Counted from the first letter of the stretch, positions 14,909-24,176 are shown. The stretch is 64,000 bases of DNA from CAZCTC01 sp964501335 (GCA_964501335.1 CAZCTC010000022.1:1-64000), one strand, 5' to 3'. Made by a program: numbers and translations. The notes: a model not told the origin generated them from the sequence alone.

Positions 14909-16792
14909 ATGAACGCCTTCAATCTTCGCAAGCTACTGGCACTTGTTTTGGTCCTGACTACCCTGACCGTAACCCTGGGGATGAGCTCTCCCGCTTCAGC
15001 TTCCGTAAGGGTTATTGTTCGTGGGAGCGATCTCAGCAGCGCAACTGCGGCAGTCCAGGCGGTGGGCGGAACGGTGACGGCGCCGATCGATATTATCGAT
15101 GCGGTCGTTGCCGAGGTGCCCGAGAGTCGGATTACCCAACTTTCCCGGCAGCCGGGGGTGCGCCTGGTGTCGCGGGATCAGAAAGTCCAGGGAACCTCGG
15201 TGGGGGAGCCTTGCGATGATCTGGACATTCCCGACGTCGAAACCGCCAAGTCGGTGGGTCTTGAGGAAGTTTGGGAAGAAGGCGATTTTGGACAGGGTGT
15301 GACCGTGGCTATTCTGGATTCCGGCATTGATCCTTCTTTTACCAATTTGCGGCGCAGCCTTTTCAATCCGATCCATGAACGGTTGCTGGTTTATTATGAC
15401 GCTTTGGAGAACAAGACGTATTCCGCCAATCGGTTGACCAAATCTCCGGGAGATCCCAACGGCCATGGCACGCATGTCGCCGGGATCATTGCGAACAGCT
15501 CTTTTGAGCCCTGGGATGGGGAATTCCGGGGGGTTGCTCCGGCGGTGGATCTGGTGGCGGTTCGGGTTCTCAACGGTCAGGGCGTGGGCACTTACGCCGA
15601 TGTCTTGCGGGGGATCAACTGGGTGGTACAGCACAAGGATCAGTATGATATCCGGGTTCTGAACATCTCTATGTATGCTACGCCGGTGGCTCCCTACTGG
15701 GCTGATCCTTACAATCTGGCGGTGATGGCAGCCTGGGAGGCCGGGATTGTGGTGGTTTCCAGTGCGGGCAACGGTGGCCCTGATCCGATGAGCATTGGAG
15801 TTCCGGGTAATACTCCCTACATTATCACAGTGGGTGCTTTTACCGACAATTATACTCCCGAGGATTTTGGGGATGACTATATGCCGCCCTTCTCAGCGGC
15901 AGGCCCGACCCTGGATGCCTTTGTCAAGCCTGACCTGATTGCTCCCGGCGCTCATGTAGTCTCCCTGATGCGGGAAAAGGCTTATCTGAGCCGCACCTAT
16001 CCGGAGAATCGATATTTTGGCAACTATTTCAAGATGTCCGGTACTTCAATGTCGGCGGCTGTGGTTTCGGGAATTGTAGCGTTGATGCTGGAAGAGAATC
16101 CCAGCCTGACTCCTGATGAGGTTAAGTATCGGTTGACGATGACGGCTCGCCCGCAATTCAGTGAATATACCGGGGAGTCGGCTTACAGTATCTGGCAGCA
16201 GGGGGCAGGTCGAGTTTGGGCTGAGGATGCCGTCTTTGAAGAACTGGAACCCGGAGCCGCCAACGGCGGTATGGATCTGGCGGCAGATCTGGACGGAACG
16301 ATTCACTATCAGGGTTGGACGACTTACGATCAGGCTACCAACACCTTCTCGATCCAGGGATATGAAAGCTGGGCCGGTGGGTACGAGAGCTGGGCGGGTG
16401 GATATGAGAGCTGGGCGGGTGGTTACGAGAGTTGGGCCGGTGGTACGACCAACTGGTCTGGCGAATTTAACGATTGGGCTGCCGGATATGAGAGTTGGGC
16501 GGGTGGCAATAACGCCTGGGCGGGCGGATACGAGAGCTGGGCGGGTGGTTACGAGAGTTGGGCCGGCGGATACGAGAGCTGGGCGGGTGGTTACGAGAGT
16601 TGGGCCGGTGGTTATGCCAATTGGGCCGGCGGATACGAAAGTTGGGCTGGATACGAGAGCTGGGCTGGATACGAGAGCTGGGCTGGAACTGTAGGCGATC
16701 CAGTCTGGGCCGCAGCTTTCAAGAATTTGCAGAACCTGCCGAGCAATACTTCTTCGGTCGCCATTAACTATCTAACGGAAGATCCGGAGTAG
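14909..16792 (+). CDS. Secreted S8 subtilisin-like protease with a C-terminal W-heptad repeat tail
   Basis: The 627-residue protein has a signal peptide (to about 32, ending SPASA) and an I9-like propeptide (VRVIVRGSD to about 95). The subtilase domain has Asp in VAILDSGID (about 136), His in GHGTHVAG (about 186) and Ser in GTSMSA (about 379). Residues 484-593 consist of 16 units, mostly GYESWAG: 12 exact YESWAG plus variants such as NNAWAG, YANWAG and TTNWSG. A short unique end follows. The tail may anchor the enzyme, bind a surface polymer or be a substrate mimic. The same heptad forms nearly all of the small protein at 18459-18851. A terminator follows at 16819. ATG 14909 has GAGG upstream. 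Confidence 0.92.
   Translation: MNAFNLRKLLALVLVLTTLTVTLGMSSPASASVRVIVRGSDLSSATAAVQAVGGTVTAPIDIIDAVVAEVPESRITQLSRQPGVRLVSRDQKVQGTSVGEPCDDLDIPDVETAKSVGLEEVWEEGDFGQGVTVAILDSGIDPSFTNLRRSLFNPIHERLLVYYDALENKTYSANRLTKSPGDPNGHGTHVAGIIANSSFEPWDGEFRGVAPAVDLVAVRVLNGQGVGTYADVLRGINWVVQHKDQYDIRVLNISMYATPVAPYWADPYNLAVMAAWEAGIVVVSSAGNGGPDPMSIGVPGNTPYIITVGAFTDNYTPEDFGDDYMPPFSAAGPTLDAFVKPDLIAPGAHVVSLMREKAYLSRTYPENRYFGNYFKMSGTSMSAAVVSGIVALMLEENPSLTPDEVKYRLTMTARPQFSEYTGESAYSIWQQGAGRVWAEDAVFEELEPGAANGGMDLAADLDGTIHYQGWTTYDQATNTFSIQGYESWAGGYESWAGGYESWAGGYESWAGGTTNWSGEFNDWAAGYESWAGGNNAWAGGYESWAGGYESWAGGYESWAGGYESWAGGYANWAGGYESWAGYESWAGYESWAGTVGDPVWAAAFKNLQNLPSNTSSVAINYLTEDPE
16358..16687 (+). repeat. Tandem 21-bp coding repeat (GYESWAG heptads)
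   Basis: About 16 in-frame units of 18-21 bp, each coding a W-centred 6-7 residue unit. Several units are nearly identical in DNA sequence, which points to recent expansion by slippage or unequal exchange. The last three units (ending at 16687) lack one Gly codon. Confidence 0.9.
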
Positions 16793-16818
16793 AGTTTCAG
16801 TAAATTAGCTTCACGAAG

Positions 16819-16848
16819 GGGGCGGGATTAACAATCCCGTCCCTTTTT
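16819..16848 (+). terminator. Intrinsic terminator of the subtilase gene
   Basis: GGGGCGGGATT (16819-16829) and AATCCCGTCCC (16833-16843) pair with one G-T pair, followed by five T. Confidence 0.85.
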
Positions 16849-16889
16849 GTTGTCAGTGGCCGGCGACTATGCGGAGGGCAGCACCCCCC

Positions 16890-17007
16890 AGGATGAAAAT
16901 TCAGCGGTAGTAGACAGCCGCAAGTAGACAATAGACAGCCTATGTTGCCGGTTTGGCTCTGGAAAAAGTCCATGTTTTCGTGTGCCTCAGAATGCGCACG
17001 AAAATAT
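16890..17007 (+). repeat. Dispersed repeat module with hairpin
   Basis: GGATGAAAATTCAGCGG (16891-16907) followed by AGTAGACAGCCGCAAGTAGA recurs at 18973-19010, and the later part resembles 13416-13465. A hairpin with two wobble pairs (arms 16972-16985 and 16994-17007) closes the module. No gene is present between 16793 and 17237. Confidence 0.65.
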
Positions 17008-17044
17008 AAACAAAAAAACACAATGCTGCCTAATTTACTAAGAT

Positions 17045-17190
17045 TTCACCGCAAAGGCACCGAGGGCGCAGAGAAAAAAGCTCGTGTTTTTGCGCGCATA
17101 AGAATGCGCGCAAAAACACAAACAAAAAACTCTCTCTGCCTGCTTCGCACCGCGCGTCGTATTTTACGGGGAAAGGGCTGTTTGGGGGAT
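17045..17190 (+). repeat. Composite repeat: GGCACCGAGG element, 16-bp hairpin and core block
   Basis: The order is TTCACCGCAAAGGCACCGAG (17045-17064), the hairpin GTGTTTTTGCGCGCAT/complement (17084-17099 with 17104-17119, loop AAGA) and the core block starting CTCTCTCTGCC (17129-17190). The hairpin stem is almost that of the elements at 9756 and 35896, but the loop is in the opposite orientation. Terminal inverted repeats are not recognisable here. Confidence 0.65.
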
Positions 17191-17237
17191 GTTACAAGTC
17201 AAAGGCCATACGATAGGTCCCTATTTTCAAGACAGGT

Positions 17238-18380
17238 TTAAGGGGTGAGGCTTTTGAGATAAGTTATTGCAGCCTGGATTTCCTCATCTTGAGGGGTGGA
17301 TGGGTCATCCTGGACGATACGAGTGGCGGGGACTCCTTTGCCTTCAATCCAGTTTCCTTCTGGTGAAAGCCAGCGCGCTACTGTATAGTGCAACATACAA
17401 TCGGGACCGAGCGGAACCGTGTCTTGAATTGTTCCTTTGCCATGGGTGGTGTTGCCGATCAAGGTCCCGCGATGCCGTTCTATTACAGCAATCGCGGAGG
17501 TTTCCGCTGCCGAATAAGAGTGGGGGCCGATCAATACAACTAAAGGCAGGTCCGTGAGGAAATTTTCAGGCCGGGCAGAATAAGCGCGGATGTCTCCATT
17601 TTTAATTTGAGCGCTGAAAAGCAGGCCATCTTTAATAAAGTAGTTGAGGATGGTCTGGGCGGCATCCATCGATCCACCGCCGTTGCTGCGGAGATCCCAA
17701 ATAATACCTTGGGGTTTGTGGGTCAGCAGTTCTTGAAGGGTCGCTTTGAACTTGTCGGGAGAATTGGTCGTGAAGGTAAATTGTGCCAGGTAAGCGATGT
17801 TGTCATCCAGCAGCGTTCCGGTGACGATGGTCCGTTCCTGCCGTATGGGATCGAAGGTGAGTTTTTCAAAACCGCGTTGAATGATCAGATGGGCCGGCGC
17901 GCCGACGGGACCGCGCACCAGATAGGTGGCTTCGGTATCGGTGGTGTCGCGGTCAAAGGCAAATCCATCGATGGCTAAAATTACATCGCCTTCCTGAATG
18001 CCAGCCTGTGCTGCTGGTTGTCCCGGAAAGACCGTGGTGGCTACAATTTGATCCCCTGCTTTTTCTGCCACCAGTCCGATGATGCCGGATTGACCGGCAA
18101 AGTCAGTCTGATAGCGTTGGGCAATCGGGGGTTCAAGCAGCGCTGCATAGGGGTCCTGGCTGGCTTTCAGCATTCCCCGAATGGCGGCGTAGGAGAGGTC
18201 ACGAGGGGAGACTTTTGCGTTATAGGAGCGTGTCAATAAATGCCGGCGGGTCTGTTCGACCAATGCGATTTCGGTATTGGGCCCCCCTCTGGCAATCCAA
18301 CCAATGCTGAACCAGACAGCTGAAATGATCAGGAACAGGAAAAGATCGGTGAGTTGTTTTTTAGAAAGAGCGAATTTCAT
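17238..18380 (-). CDS. Secreted/membrane-anchored S41 (CtpA-like) peptidase
   Basis: The 380-residue protein has one N-terminal hydrophobic segment (LFLFLIISAVWFSIGWIA). A PDZ domain follows at about 95-175 (GLVAEKAGDQIVATTVFPGQPAAQAGIQEGDVILAI). The S41 core contains GIIWDLRSNGGGSMDAA, the nucleophile region SYSAAETSA (Ser near 290) and the general-base Lys in HGKGTIQD (near 320). It would act outside the membrane, cleaving C-termini of exported proteins. It lies 78 bp downstream of the W-heptad protein gene, with a hairpin between them. The pairing suggests, but does not prove, that the repeat protein or subtilase tail is its substrate. Confidence 0.9.
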   Translation of the reverse strand: MKFALSKKQLTDLFLFLIISAVWFSIGWIARGGPNTEIALVEQTRRHLLTRSYNAKVSPRDLSYAAIRGMLKASQDPYAALLEPPIAQRYQTDFAGQSGIIGLVAEKAGDQIVATTVFPGQPAAQAGIQEGDVILAIDGFAFDRDTTDTEATYLVRGPVGAPAHLIIQRGFEKLTFDPIRQERTIVTGTLLDDNIAYLAQFTFTTNSPDKFKATLQELLTHKPQGIIWDLRSNGGGSMDAAQTILNYFIKDGLLFSAQIKNGDIRAYSARPENFLTDLPLVVLIGPHSYSAAETSAIAVIERHRGTLIGNTTHGKGTIQDTVPLGPDCMLHYTVARWLSPEGNWIEGKGVPATRIVQDDPSTPQDEEIQAAITYLKSLTP

Positions 18381-18401
18381 GATGTATCCTTTTTCAAAGC
18401 A

Positions 18402-18433
18402 AACAGCGATGGCCCTGTAAGGCCATCGCTGTT
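18402..18433 (-). terminator. 13-bp hairpin between the heptad protein gene and the S41 gene
   Basis: AACAGCGATGGCC (18402-18414) and its complement (18421-18433) form a perfect stem with a 6-nt loop. On the minus strand only a short broken T-run follows, so it may be a leaky terminator that gives more repeat-protein mRNA than protease mRNA. Confidence 0.65.
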
Positions 18434-18458
18434 ATAAGATGCCGAGAATAAATAAAAA

Positions 18459-18851
18459 TTACCCGGCCCAGCTGTCGTAGCCGCCGGACCAGGCGCCATC
18501 ATTGCCGGCCCAGCTGTCGTAGCCACCGGACCAGGCGCCATCATTGCCGGCCCAGCTGTCGTAGCCGCCGGACCAGGCGCCATCATTGCCGGCCCAGGCG
18601 CCGTATCCGCCGGCCCAGCTGTCGTAGCCGCCGGACCAGGCGCCATCACTGCCGGCCCAGGCGCCGTATCCGCCGGCCCAGCTGTCGTAGCCACCGGACC
18701 AGGCGCCATCATTGCCGGCCCAGCTGTCGTAGCCGCCGGACCAGGCGCCATCATTGCCGGCCCAACTGTCATAGCCGTTGATTGCCATTCCACTTAACAG
18801 GAGAAGTCCTAACAGGGCAATGCTGAATAAAGCGTAATTTTTCAAGGTCAT
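18459..18851 (-). CDS. Small secreted protein made of 15 W-centred heptads
   Basis: The 130-residue product starts at ATG 18851 with AAGGA upstream. The first 25 residues are a signal peptide (YALFSIALLGLLLLSG). The remaining 105 residues are exactly 15 heptads in a semi-regular order: seven GYDSWAG, six [NS]DGAWSG and two GYGAWAG. The protein ends on the last GYDSWAG. The heptad matches the C-terminal tail of the subtilase 1.7 kb away, which has E instead of D. No cysteine or other domain is present. Possible roles are a surface or matrix polymer, a protease substrate or inhibitor, or a multi-copy peptide precursor; I do not recognise a family. Confidence 0.85.
   Translation of the reverse strand: MTLKNYALFSIALLGLLLLSGMAINGYDSWAGNDGAWSGGYDSWAGNDGAWSGGYDSWAGGYGAWAGSDGAWSGGYDSWAGGYGAWAGNDGAWSGGYDSWAGNDGAWSGGYDSWAGNDGAWSGGYDSWAG
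18475..18774 (-). repeat. Tandem 21-bp coding repeat (GYDSWAG / NDGAWSG heptads)
   Basis: The units are nearly identical in DNA and often alternate as 42-bp pairs. This indicates recent duplication. It is coding DNA, not a CRISPR array. Confidence 0.85.
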
Positions 18852-18894
18852 AGTTTTTCCTTTCTTTAAACGAGGGTAAATAACCGGCAAAAAA

Positions 18895-18923
18895 ACTTTA
18901 CCACAGATTGAGTCGGTGGTCAA
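18895..18923 (-). promoter_or_regulatory. Promoter of the W-heptad protein gene
   Basis: On the minus strand TTGACC (18923-18918) and TAAAGT (18900-18895) are separated by 17 bp. The start would be near 18888, 37 bases before ATG 18851. Confidence 0.6.
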
Positions 18924-18969
18924 GACGGGAGTTGTCATCCCTTTTTGCGAGATTTCGGCGGCATCCTGA

Positions 18970-19250
18970 AGGATGAAAATTCAGCGGAAGTAGACAGCCG
19001 CAAGTAGATAGTAAACAGCCTGCGCCTTCTGAGGCGCACCTAAACATAAACAAAAAAACTCGCTGCCTATCCAGCGCGGCGTTTCTTACGGAGAAAGGGC
19101 CTTATGCGGGAGAGGGGGATTTTCCAAAGAAGTGCAACTCACTCTGATCTTGCAATGACAGACGGTTTGCCTTCAAGTTTGAACGTTTGAAGTGTCGGTT
19201 CCAGGGATAGAAAGGGCGTCGCACCTTTGGTCGGGCTATTTTTAAGACCG
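18970..19250 (+). repeat. Long dispersed repeat, partner of 31960-32310
   Basis: It begins with GGATGAAAATTCAGCGG and AGTAGACAGCCGCAAGTAGA (shared with 16891), has a short TGCGCCT/AGGCGCA hairpin and the core block (19046-19108), then about 120 bp that match 32185-32310: GTGCAAC.CACT.TGATCTTGCAA, GGATAGAAAG.GCGTC.CACCTTT and GGGCTATTTTTA. It fills most of the 400-bp gap 18852-19252. Confidence 0.7.
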
Positions 19251-19252
19251 CA

Positions 19253-22200
19253 TTACCAGGGGTGCTGTTGGAGGATCTTTTCGGTGTGGGCGAGATCGGC
19301 CGCGGCGCCGAGTTGAGAAAATATTTCCTGGGCTTGCATCAGCAGGTTTTGGGCGGCGGAGGTTTCGTTTAATTCCAGCAGGAGTTGTGCCAGCCAATAG
19401 GCGGTACGGCCGGTTTCGATTTGAGATTTGCTGGTCTGAAATATCTGCAGGCTATGGTTGAAATGAAAGCGGGCCTCTTCCAGATGTTTCCGGGCCTGGG
19501 CCATACGGGCACACAGCCGTTCATATCGTCCCCATTCAATCGATTCCCCCATGGGAGCGCCGGTGACCTCTTTCAGCAAATCGTAGCTTTGTTGCGCCCA
19601 TTCCTGGGCCTGATCGAGCTGGTTTTGTTCCAGGTAGAGACGGCCACATAAATCGTAGGCATCGTTTAAATTAAGGTTGGCGCGGGCTCCGGTTTCTTTA
19701 TAGAGAGGAATCGCCTGTTGTAAATACCGCAGCGCTTCTCCCCAACGTTCTTGCAGCAAATAGAGGCGGCCGAGGTTCATATAGGCCTGGGCCAGTTCAT
19801 AAGAATGCCCGATTTTTTGCGCAATCGTCAGACTTCTTTTTAAATTTTCGTCCGCTTTTTCCCAATCACCACGTTCAGTATACAGTATTCCCAGATTGGT
19901 ACTGGCCAGGGCCAACCCTTCAACCTCGCCGATACGCTCCATCAATTCCAGGCTGTGTTGATAGTTTTTGAGCGCTTCGTCCCACTTGCCTTCGTATTTT
20001 TTTACAATGGCCAGATTGTTGGATGAACGAGCCATTCCGACCAGATCACCGAGGCGTTCTCGCAATTCCAGGGCCTGTTCGACGTAACGGGCGGCCTGAT
20101 CCCATTCACTGCGGTTGTAGTGGACGGCACCGAGGCGATTGAGGATGGAGGAAAGGACGCGAAAATGGGTGGTGTCTTTCACCAGATTCAGGCCGTTTTG
20201 GAGGTTTTCCTGCGCTGCGGCAATATCTCCGCGACGCCAACTCAGCCAGCCCAGTTCGGAGTAGATTTCAGCGTTCAGGTCAGGGTATTGGTCGCCGAAT
20301 CGTTGTAATCGTAATTGCCCCTGCCGCAACCAGCCTTCGGCTTCTTGAGAATCGCCTCGTTTATCCCAGACCTGGGCCAGACGGAGCATGGCCTGCGCCT
20401 GAATTTCATCGGGGATGCCTTTGGATTCGTCAAGGGCCGAGCGATAGGAGCTGATCGATTCTTCATATTCTCCGATGAGTTGTTGCACTTCGCCCAGGCC
20501 GATCGCTGCCTGCCAGCGTTGTTGTTCGTGATCGGTGATATGTTGGGAGAGCTGTAAAACCTGACTGTAATAATCAATGGCTTCCCGGTTGGAGAAGCGT
20601 TGGCGGGCCCGTTCGCCGGCAAGCAGAGAATAATGCAGGGCCTTGTCTTTAACGTAGGCCCGGTTATAGTGCAGTGCCAGAATTTCAATTTGATTGTTCA
20701 AATCCTGCCCGGTCAGGGATTCCAGACATTCGGCTACTAATTTATGAAGCCCGGGGCGTTGACTGCGGAGCAGGTTGCTGTAGAGCGTTTCCTGCGTCAG
20801 GATGTGGCGGAAGGCATAGGTCCCTTCTCCGGCTTCTGGGCGGTCAACCAGGATTCCCAAATCAACCAGTTGTTGCAGGTAAGGACGCACATTGGGATTA
20901 TGATCCTGTCGGCGTTCGATTTCTTCCAGCAATTGGGCGGTGAATTGCAGACCGATGACGGCGGCGCTGCGGAGCAAGTGCTGGAGATTTTCGGGCAGGC
21001 GATCCACGCGGGTCATCATCAGGCCTTGCAGGTTGGTCGGGACATCGAGATCTTGCAGGGCCATGGGGGAGGTAATTTCCCAGCGAGTATCTCCAAATTG
21101 TAAGATCTCTTTTTCGATCAACATTCGCACAAATTCTTCGATATAGAAGGGATTACCTTCGGCACGGGTCAGGATTGTGGAGATGGTGGTTTCGGGCAGG
21201 GTATCGAGATTGACCAGATGGTTTAACAAAGCGCGGCTGTGCGTTGGATTTAAGGGAGTTATGTTGATCGTAAGCTGTAAAGCTCCCGTTTCCGGGGTGC
21301 TGCGCTGCGGAATTTCCAGAGTGAAGGTGCATTCAGGATCGGGGCGTTTGATCAGACAGAGCAAAATGGGGGAGTTTTCCAGGAGCGGTAGCAAAGATTT
21401 TAACAGATCGTGAGAGAGGTCGTCGGCCCAGTGGAAATCGTCTAGAATGAGGGCCACCGGTTGCAGGCTGACCTCGTAGAGCAACCATTCGCGAAAGGCG
21501 AGGGCGGTTAACTGTTTGACACGTTCCGGTTCCAGATATTGGAAGACCGCCATTTCATCAGGGTCCATGGGTTGGCCGGCGAGCTGGCGTAAGAAGGGGC
21601 GTAAAGGCGTTGAAATGCCGATATCCCAGAACGAACCTCGTTCACGGTTGCGGATTACCTGTTGCAATAAAGAGCGGAAGATTCCGTAACTGACACCCTG
21701 GGCGTAAGGCAGACCCCGTCCCTGCCAGATGGTCAATTCATCGGGGGAGCTGTGTGACAGCCATTCTGAGACCAGGCGCGATTTTCCCATGCCGGCCTCG
21801 CCCTGGATTGTCACTACTCTGCCCCGTTGATCTTTGATGAAGTGCTGGAGCAGGGTCAGCAGTTCGGCTAATTCCTGGTCGTGGCCCAAAAAGATCGAGG
21901 TGACACCGGCGACCCCCCGCACGGAGAGCGGTTCGGCGCGGTCGGCGACAACTTCATAGACCGGGATCGGCTCATCCAGTCCTTTCAATTGGACTGTTCC
22001 CATATCCTGATAATGGAAGAGGGCCTTGGTTTGCTGGTGGAGGCGAGAACTGACCAGGATATGACCGGGGCGGGCTGCCGATTCAATGCGGGCGGCAAGG
22101 TTGACCGTCTCCCCGATCACGGTGTACGCGGCCTGTTGTTGAGTTCCTAAAACGCCGGCGATTGCCAACCCGCTGTGGATACCGATGCGGATCTGAAGAT

Positions 22201-22708
22201 TGGCACCCAGTTTGGCATGGGCTGTGGGCGCAAAGAGGAGCGCCTCATGTTGCATTTCCTGAGCGGCCCGGACGGCCAGTTCGGGGTCATTTTCATGGGC
22301 TAAAGGGGCTCCGAAGATCGCCATCAATCCGTCACCGGTGAATTTATCCACGACACCATCATAGCGATGGATACAGGCCACCAGGCGACTGAGGAGATCG
22401 TTGATCAATTTGAAGACCAGCTCGGCATCGAGGGCCGCTGCCAGACGAGTGAAATTGACGGCATCGGCGAAGAGAACTGTTACTTCGCGGCGTTGTCCAT
22501 GTAATCGTTCGGGATCATGCAACACAGACTCCGCTATGACCGGGGGGACATAGCGGCGTAATCGTTGCAACGATTCCTTGACTGCGACCAGCTCCTGCTC
22601 AGAGGAAAGATTTGCTTTGGGCTCCGTTGGGATGGACAACAGAGCATTACAACTGATGCAGTAGCGTAAGGAATCAGGATTGAAATTTCCGCAATGAGGA
22701 CAACGCAT
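19253..22708 (-). CDS. Class III nucleotide cyclase domain / AAA ATPase / TPR regulator
   Basis: The product has 1151 residues. Residues 3-20 form a zinc ribbon (C3, C6, C17, C20). A class III adenylate/guanylate cyclase domain follows (about 75-250) with VTVLFADAVNFT, DGVVDKFTGDGLMAIFG and an IGIHSG strand. A P-loop, GEAGMGKSRLVSEWL (about 305), begins a predicted AAA/STAND ATPase, with LILDDFHWAD as Walker B near 420. About ten TPR units fill 700-1140. This is the common layout of large signal-transduction ATPases whose partner is unknown. The metal-binding Asp residues of the cyclase (FAD and GDG) are present, so activity is possible. Gene 22933 is 224 bp upstream and no operon is apparent. 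Confidence 0.88.
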   Translation of the reverse strand: MRCPHCGNFNPDSLRYCISCNALLSIPTEPKANLSSEQELVAVKESLQRLRRYVPPVIAESVLHDPERLHGQRREVTVLFADAVNFTRLAAALDAELVFKLINDLLSRLVACIHRYDGVVDKFTGDGLMAIFGAPLAHENDPELAVRAAQEMQHEALLFAPTAHAKLGANLQIRIGIHSGLAIAGVLGTQQQAAYTVIGETVNLAARIESAARPGHILVSSRLHQQTKALFHYQDMGTVQLKGLDEPIPVYEVVADRAEPLSVRGVAGVTSIFLGHDQELAELLTLLQHFIKDQRGRVVTIQGEAGMGKSRLVSEWLSHSSPDELTIWQGRGLPYAQGVSYGIFRSLLQQVIRNRERGSFWDIGISTPLRPFLRQLAGQPMDPDEMAVFQYLEPERVKQLTALAFREWLLYEVSLQPVALILDDFHWADDLSHDLLKSLLPLLENSPILLCLIKRPDPECTFTLEIPQRSTPETGALQLTINITPLNPTHSRALLNHLVNLDTLPETTISTILTRAEGNPFYIEEFVRMLIEKEILQFGDTRWEITSPMALQDLDVPTNLQGLMMTRVDRLPENLQHLLRSAAVIGLQFTAQLLEEIERRQDHNPNVRPYLQQLVDLGILVDRPEAGEGTYAFRHILTQETLYSNLLRSQRPGLHKLVAECLESLTGQDLNNQIEILALHYNRAYVKDKALHYSLLAGERARQRFSNREAIDYYSQVLQLSQHITDHEQQRWQAAIGLGEVQQLIGEYEESISSYRSALDESKGIPDEIQAQAMLRLAQVWDKRGDSQEAEGWLRQGQLRLQRFGDQYPDLNAEIYSELGWLSWRRGDIAAAQENLQNGLNLVKDTTHFRVLSSILNRLGAVHYNRSEWDQAARYVEQALELRERLGDLVGMARSSNNLAIVKKYEGKWDEALKNYQHSLELMERIGEVEGLALASTNLGILYTERGDWEKADENLKRSLTIAQKIGHSYELAQAYMNLGRLYLLQERWGEALRYLQQAIPLYKETGARANLNLNDAYDLCGRLYLEQNQLDQAQEWAQQSYDLLKEVTGAPMGESIEWGRYERLCARMAQARKHLEEARFHFNHSLQIFQTSKSQIETGRTAYWLAQLLLELNETSAAQNLLMQAQEIFSQLGAAADLAHTEKILQQHPW

Positions 22709-22932
22709 AGCAATCCTGTTGATTCAAGTAGAAATCTAACCTTTTTTCTTGCTACCTCCCGGATTATAGCACAATCTTCCTGAGAGGGTAAGAACGTGGT
22801 TTATAAATACCCCGGTTTAACCGATCCACTTTACAAAGGCGGGGAGAGTTAGTGTGATAAGAACATCAACCTTATTTATCTTTAAACTCAGTTTATACTA
22901 AATTCCAAAATTGTCATTTCAAGGGGGCGATT

Positions 22933-24102
22933 TTAAAGTGTGAGAGCCTGATCCAGATCTTCAATTAAATCGCCGATATCTTCCAGGCCTACCGCCAGGC
23001 GGATCAAGCCGTCGGTGATGCCGGCTGCCTGCCGTGCCTGGGGCGGGAGGCTGTGATGGGTGGTGCTGGCTGGATGGGTAATCAAGGTGGAGGTATCTCC
23101 CAGGCTGACCGTCCGGGTGCACAATTGGACCTGATTCATGAGGCGGATACCGGCGTTCAAGCCGCCTTTGAGTTCAAAGACTACCACGCCCCCTCCCCCA
23201 ACCGGCATCTGGCGTTGGGCGAGGGCATATTGCGGATGGCTGGGGTGGCCGGGATAACGCATCCAGGCGACGGCCGGGTGGTGAGAAAGCCATTCGGCGA
23301 TGGCCAGGGCATTCTGGTTGTGGCGGCGCATACGCAGCGGGAAGGTTTGAATCCCTCGAGAGATCAACCAGGCGTTAAAGGGACTGAGGCAGCCGCCGTA
23401 ATTACGCAGGGGGCCACGGCGGGCTTCTTCGATGAAGACCTTCGAGCCGACGATCACGCCGCCGAGGGCGTCGCCATGGCCGCAGAAGAATTTGGTGGCG
23501 GAATGAATGACGATATCCACCCCCAACAAGAGCGGTTTCTGGTTAAAGGGGGTGGCAAAAGTATTATCCATCATGGTGATGATGTTGCGGGAGCGAGCCA
23601 GCTCGACAAGGGTGGCAATGTCGTTGAGTGCCAGAACCGGATTCCCGGGAGATTCCAGATAAATGAGGCGGGTATGGGGCTGCAGGGCCTTTTCAAAGGC
23701 GGTGGGATCGGTTGCCTGGGCCAACGTGGTGGTAATTCCCAGGCGGGGGAGATCTCGATGCAGCAAATTGTGGGTGCCGCTGTAAAGGCCGGTGGTAGCA
23801 ACCACATGGTCGCCGGCCTGCAACAAGGTCAATAAGGCCGTGCTGGTGGCCGCCATCCCCGAAGCCGTAGCGACGGCGGCTTCACCTTCTTCCAGCGCGG
23901 CAACTTTGGATTCCAATAAATCCAGGGTGGGATTTCCCCAGCGAGTATAGATGGGGAGATTTTCTGTCTCAAAGGCCTCCGCCGATTCTTCTGCGCTTTC
24001 AAAACGGTATGTGGTAGAAAGGTGGAGCGGCGGGGCTACATCCCGATCTTGAGGGTTTTCGCCGGCATGGATTGCCGTCGTATGGACTCCCCAACGTTTC
24101 AT
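22933..24102 (-). CDS. Cys/Met metabolism PLP-dependent enzyme (cystathionine gamma-synthase/lyase family)
   Basis: About 389 residues from ATG 24102. The protein has the family's N-terminal HTTAIHAGE and PPLHLSTTYRF, the YTRWGNPTLDLLESKVAALEEGEAAVATASGMAA segment, YLESPGNPVL and the PLP-lysine motif HSATKFFCGHGDALGG (Lys near 200). The C-terminal SLGDTSTLITHPASTTHH matches gamma-synthases and gamma-lyases. It probably acts on O-acyl-homoserine, cystathionine or methionine; the exact reaction cannot be set by sequence alone. It is not in an operon with other sulfur genes. Confidence 0.85.
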   Translation of the reverse strand: MKRWGVHTTAIHAGENPQDRDVAPPLHLSTTYRFESAEESAEAFETENLPIYTRWGNPTLDLLESKVAALEEGEAAVATASGMAATSTALLTLLQAGDHVVATTGLYSGTHNLLHRDLPRLGITTTLAQATDPTAFEKALQPHTRLIYLESPGNPVLALNDIATLVELARSRNIITMMDNTFATPFNQKPLLLGVDIVIHSATKFFCGHGDALGGVIVGSKVFIEEARRGPLRNYGGCLSPFNAWLISRGIQTFPLRMRRHNQNALAIAEWLSHHPAVAWMRYPGHPSHPQYALAQRQMPVGGGGVVVFELKGGLNAGIRLMNQVQLCTRTVSLGDTSTLITHPASTTHHSLPPQARQAAGITDGLIRLAVGLEDIGDLIEDLDQALTL

Positions 24103-24176
24103 TTCAGCCCCTTTCTGCGCATGGATTTTGTACATTATATGCGATCCTGGGGCACTTGGGAAATTTTGGGAAAAAG

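Noticed and set aside
18475..18774. Regular repeats that could be taken for a CRISPR array
   Set aside because: The period is 21 bp with no spacers, and the DNA encodes in-frame heptads behind a signal peptide.
22933..24176. SAM riboswitch before the sulfur enzyme gene
   Set aside because: The short upstream region (24103-24176) has no room for, or features of, a SAM riboswitch; its only hairpin is the Hsp20 terminator.
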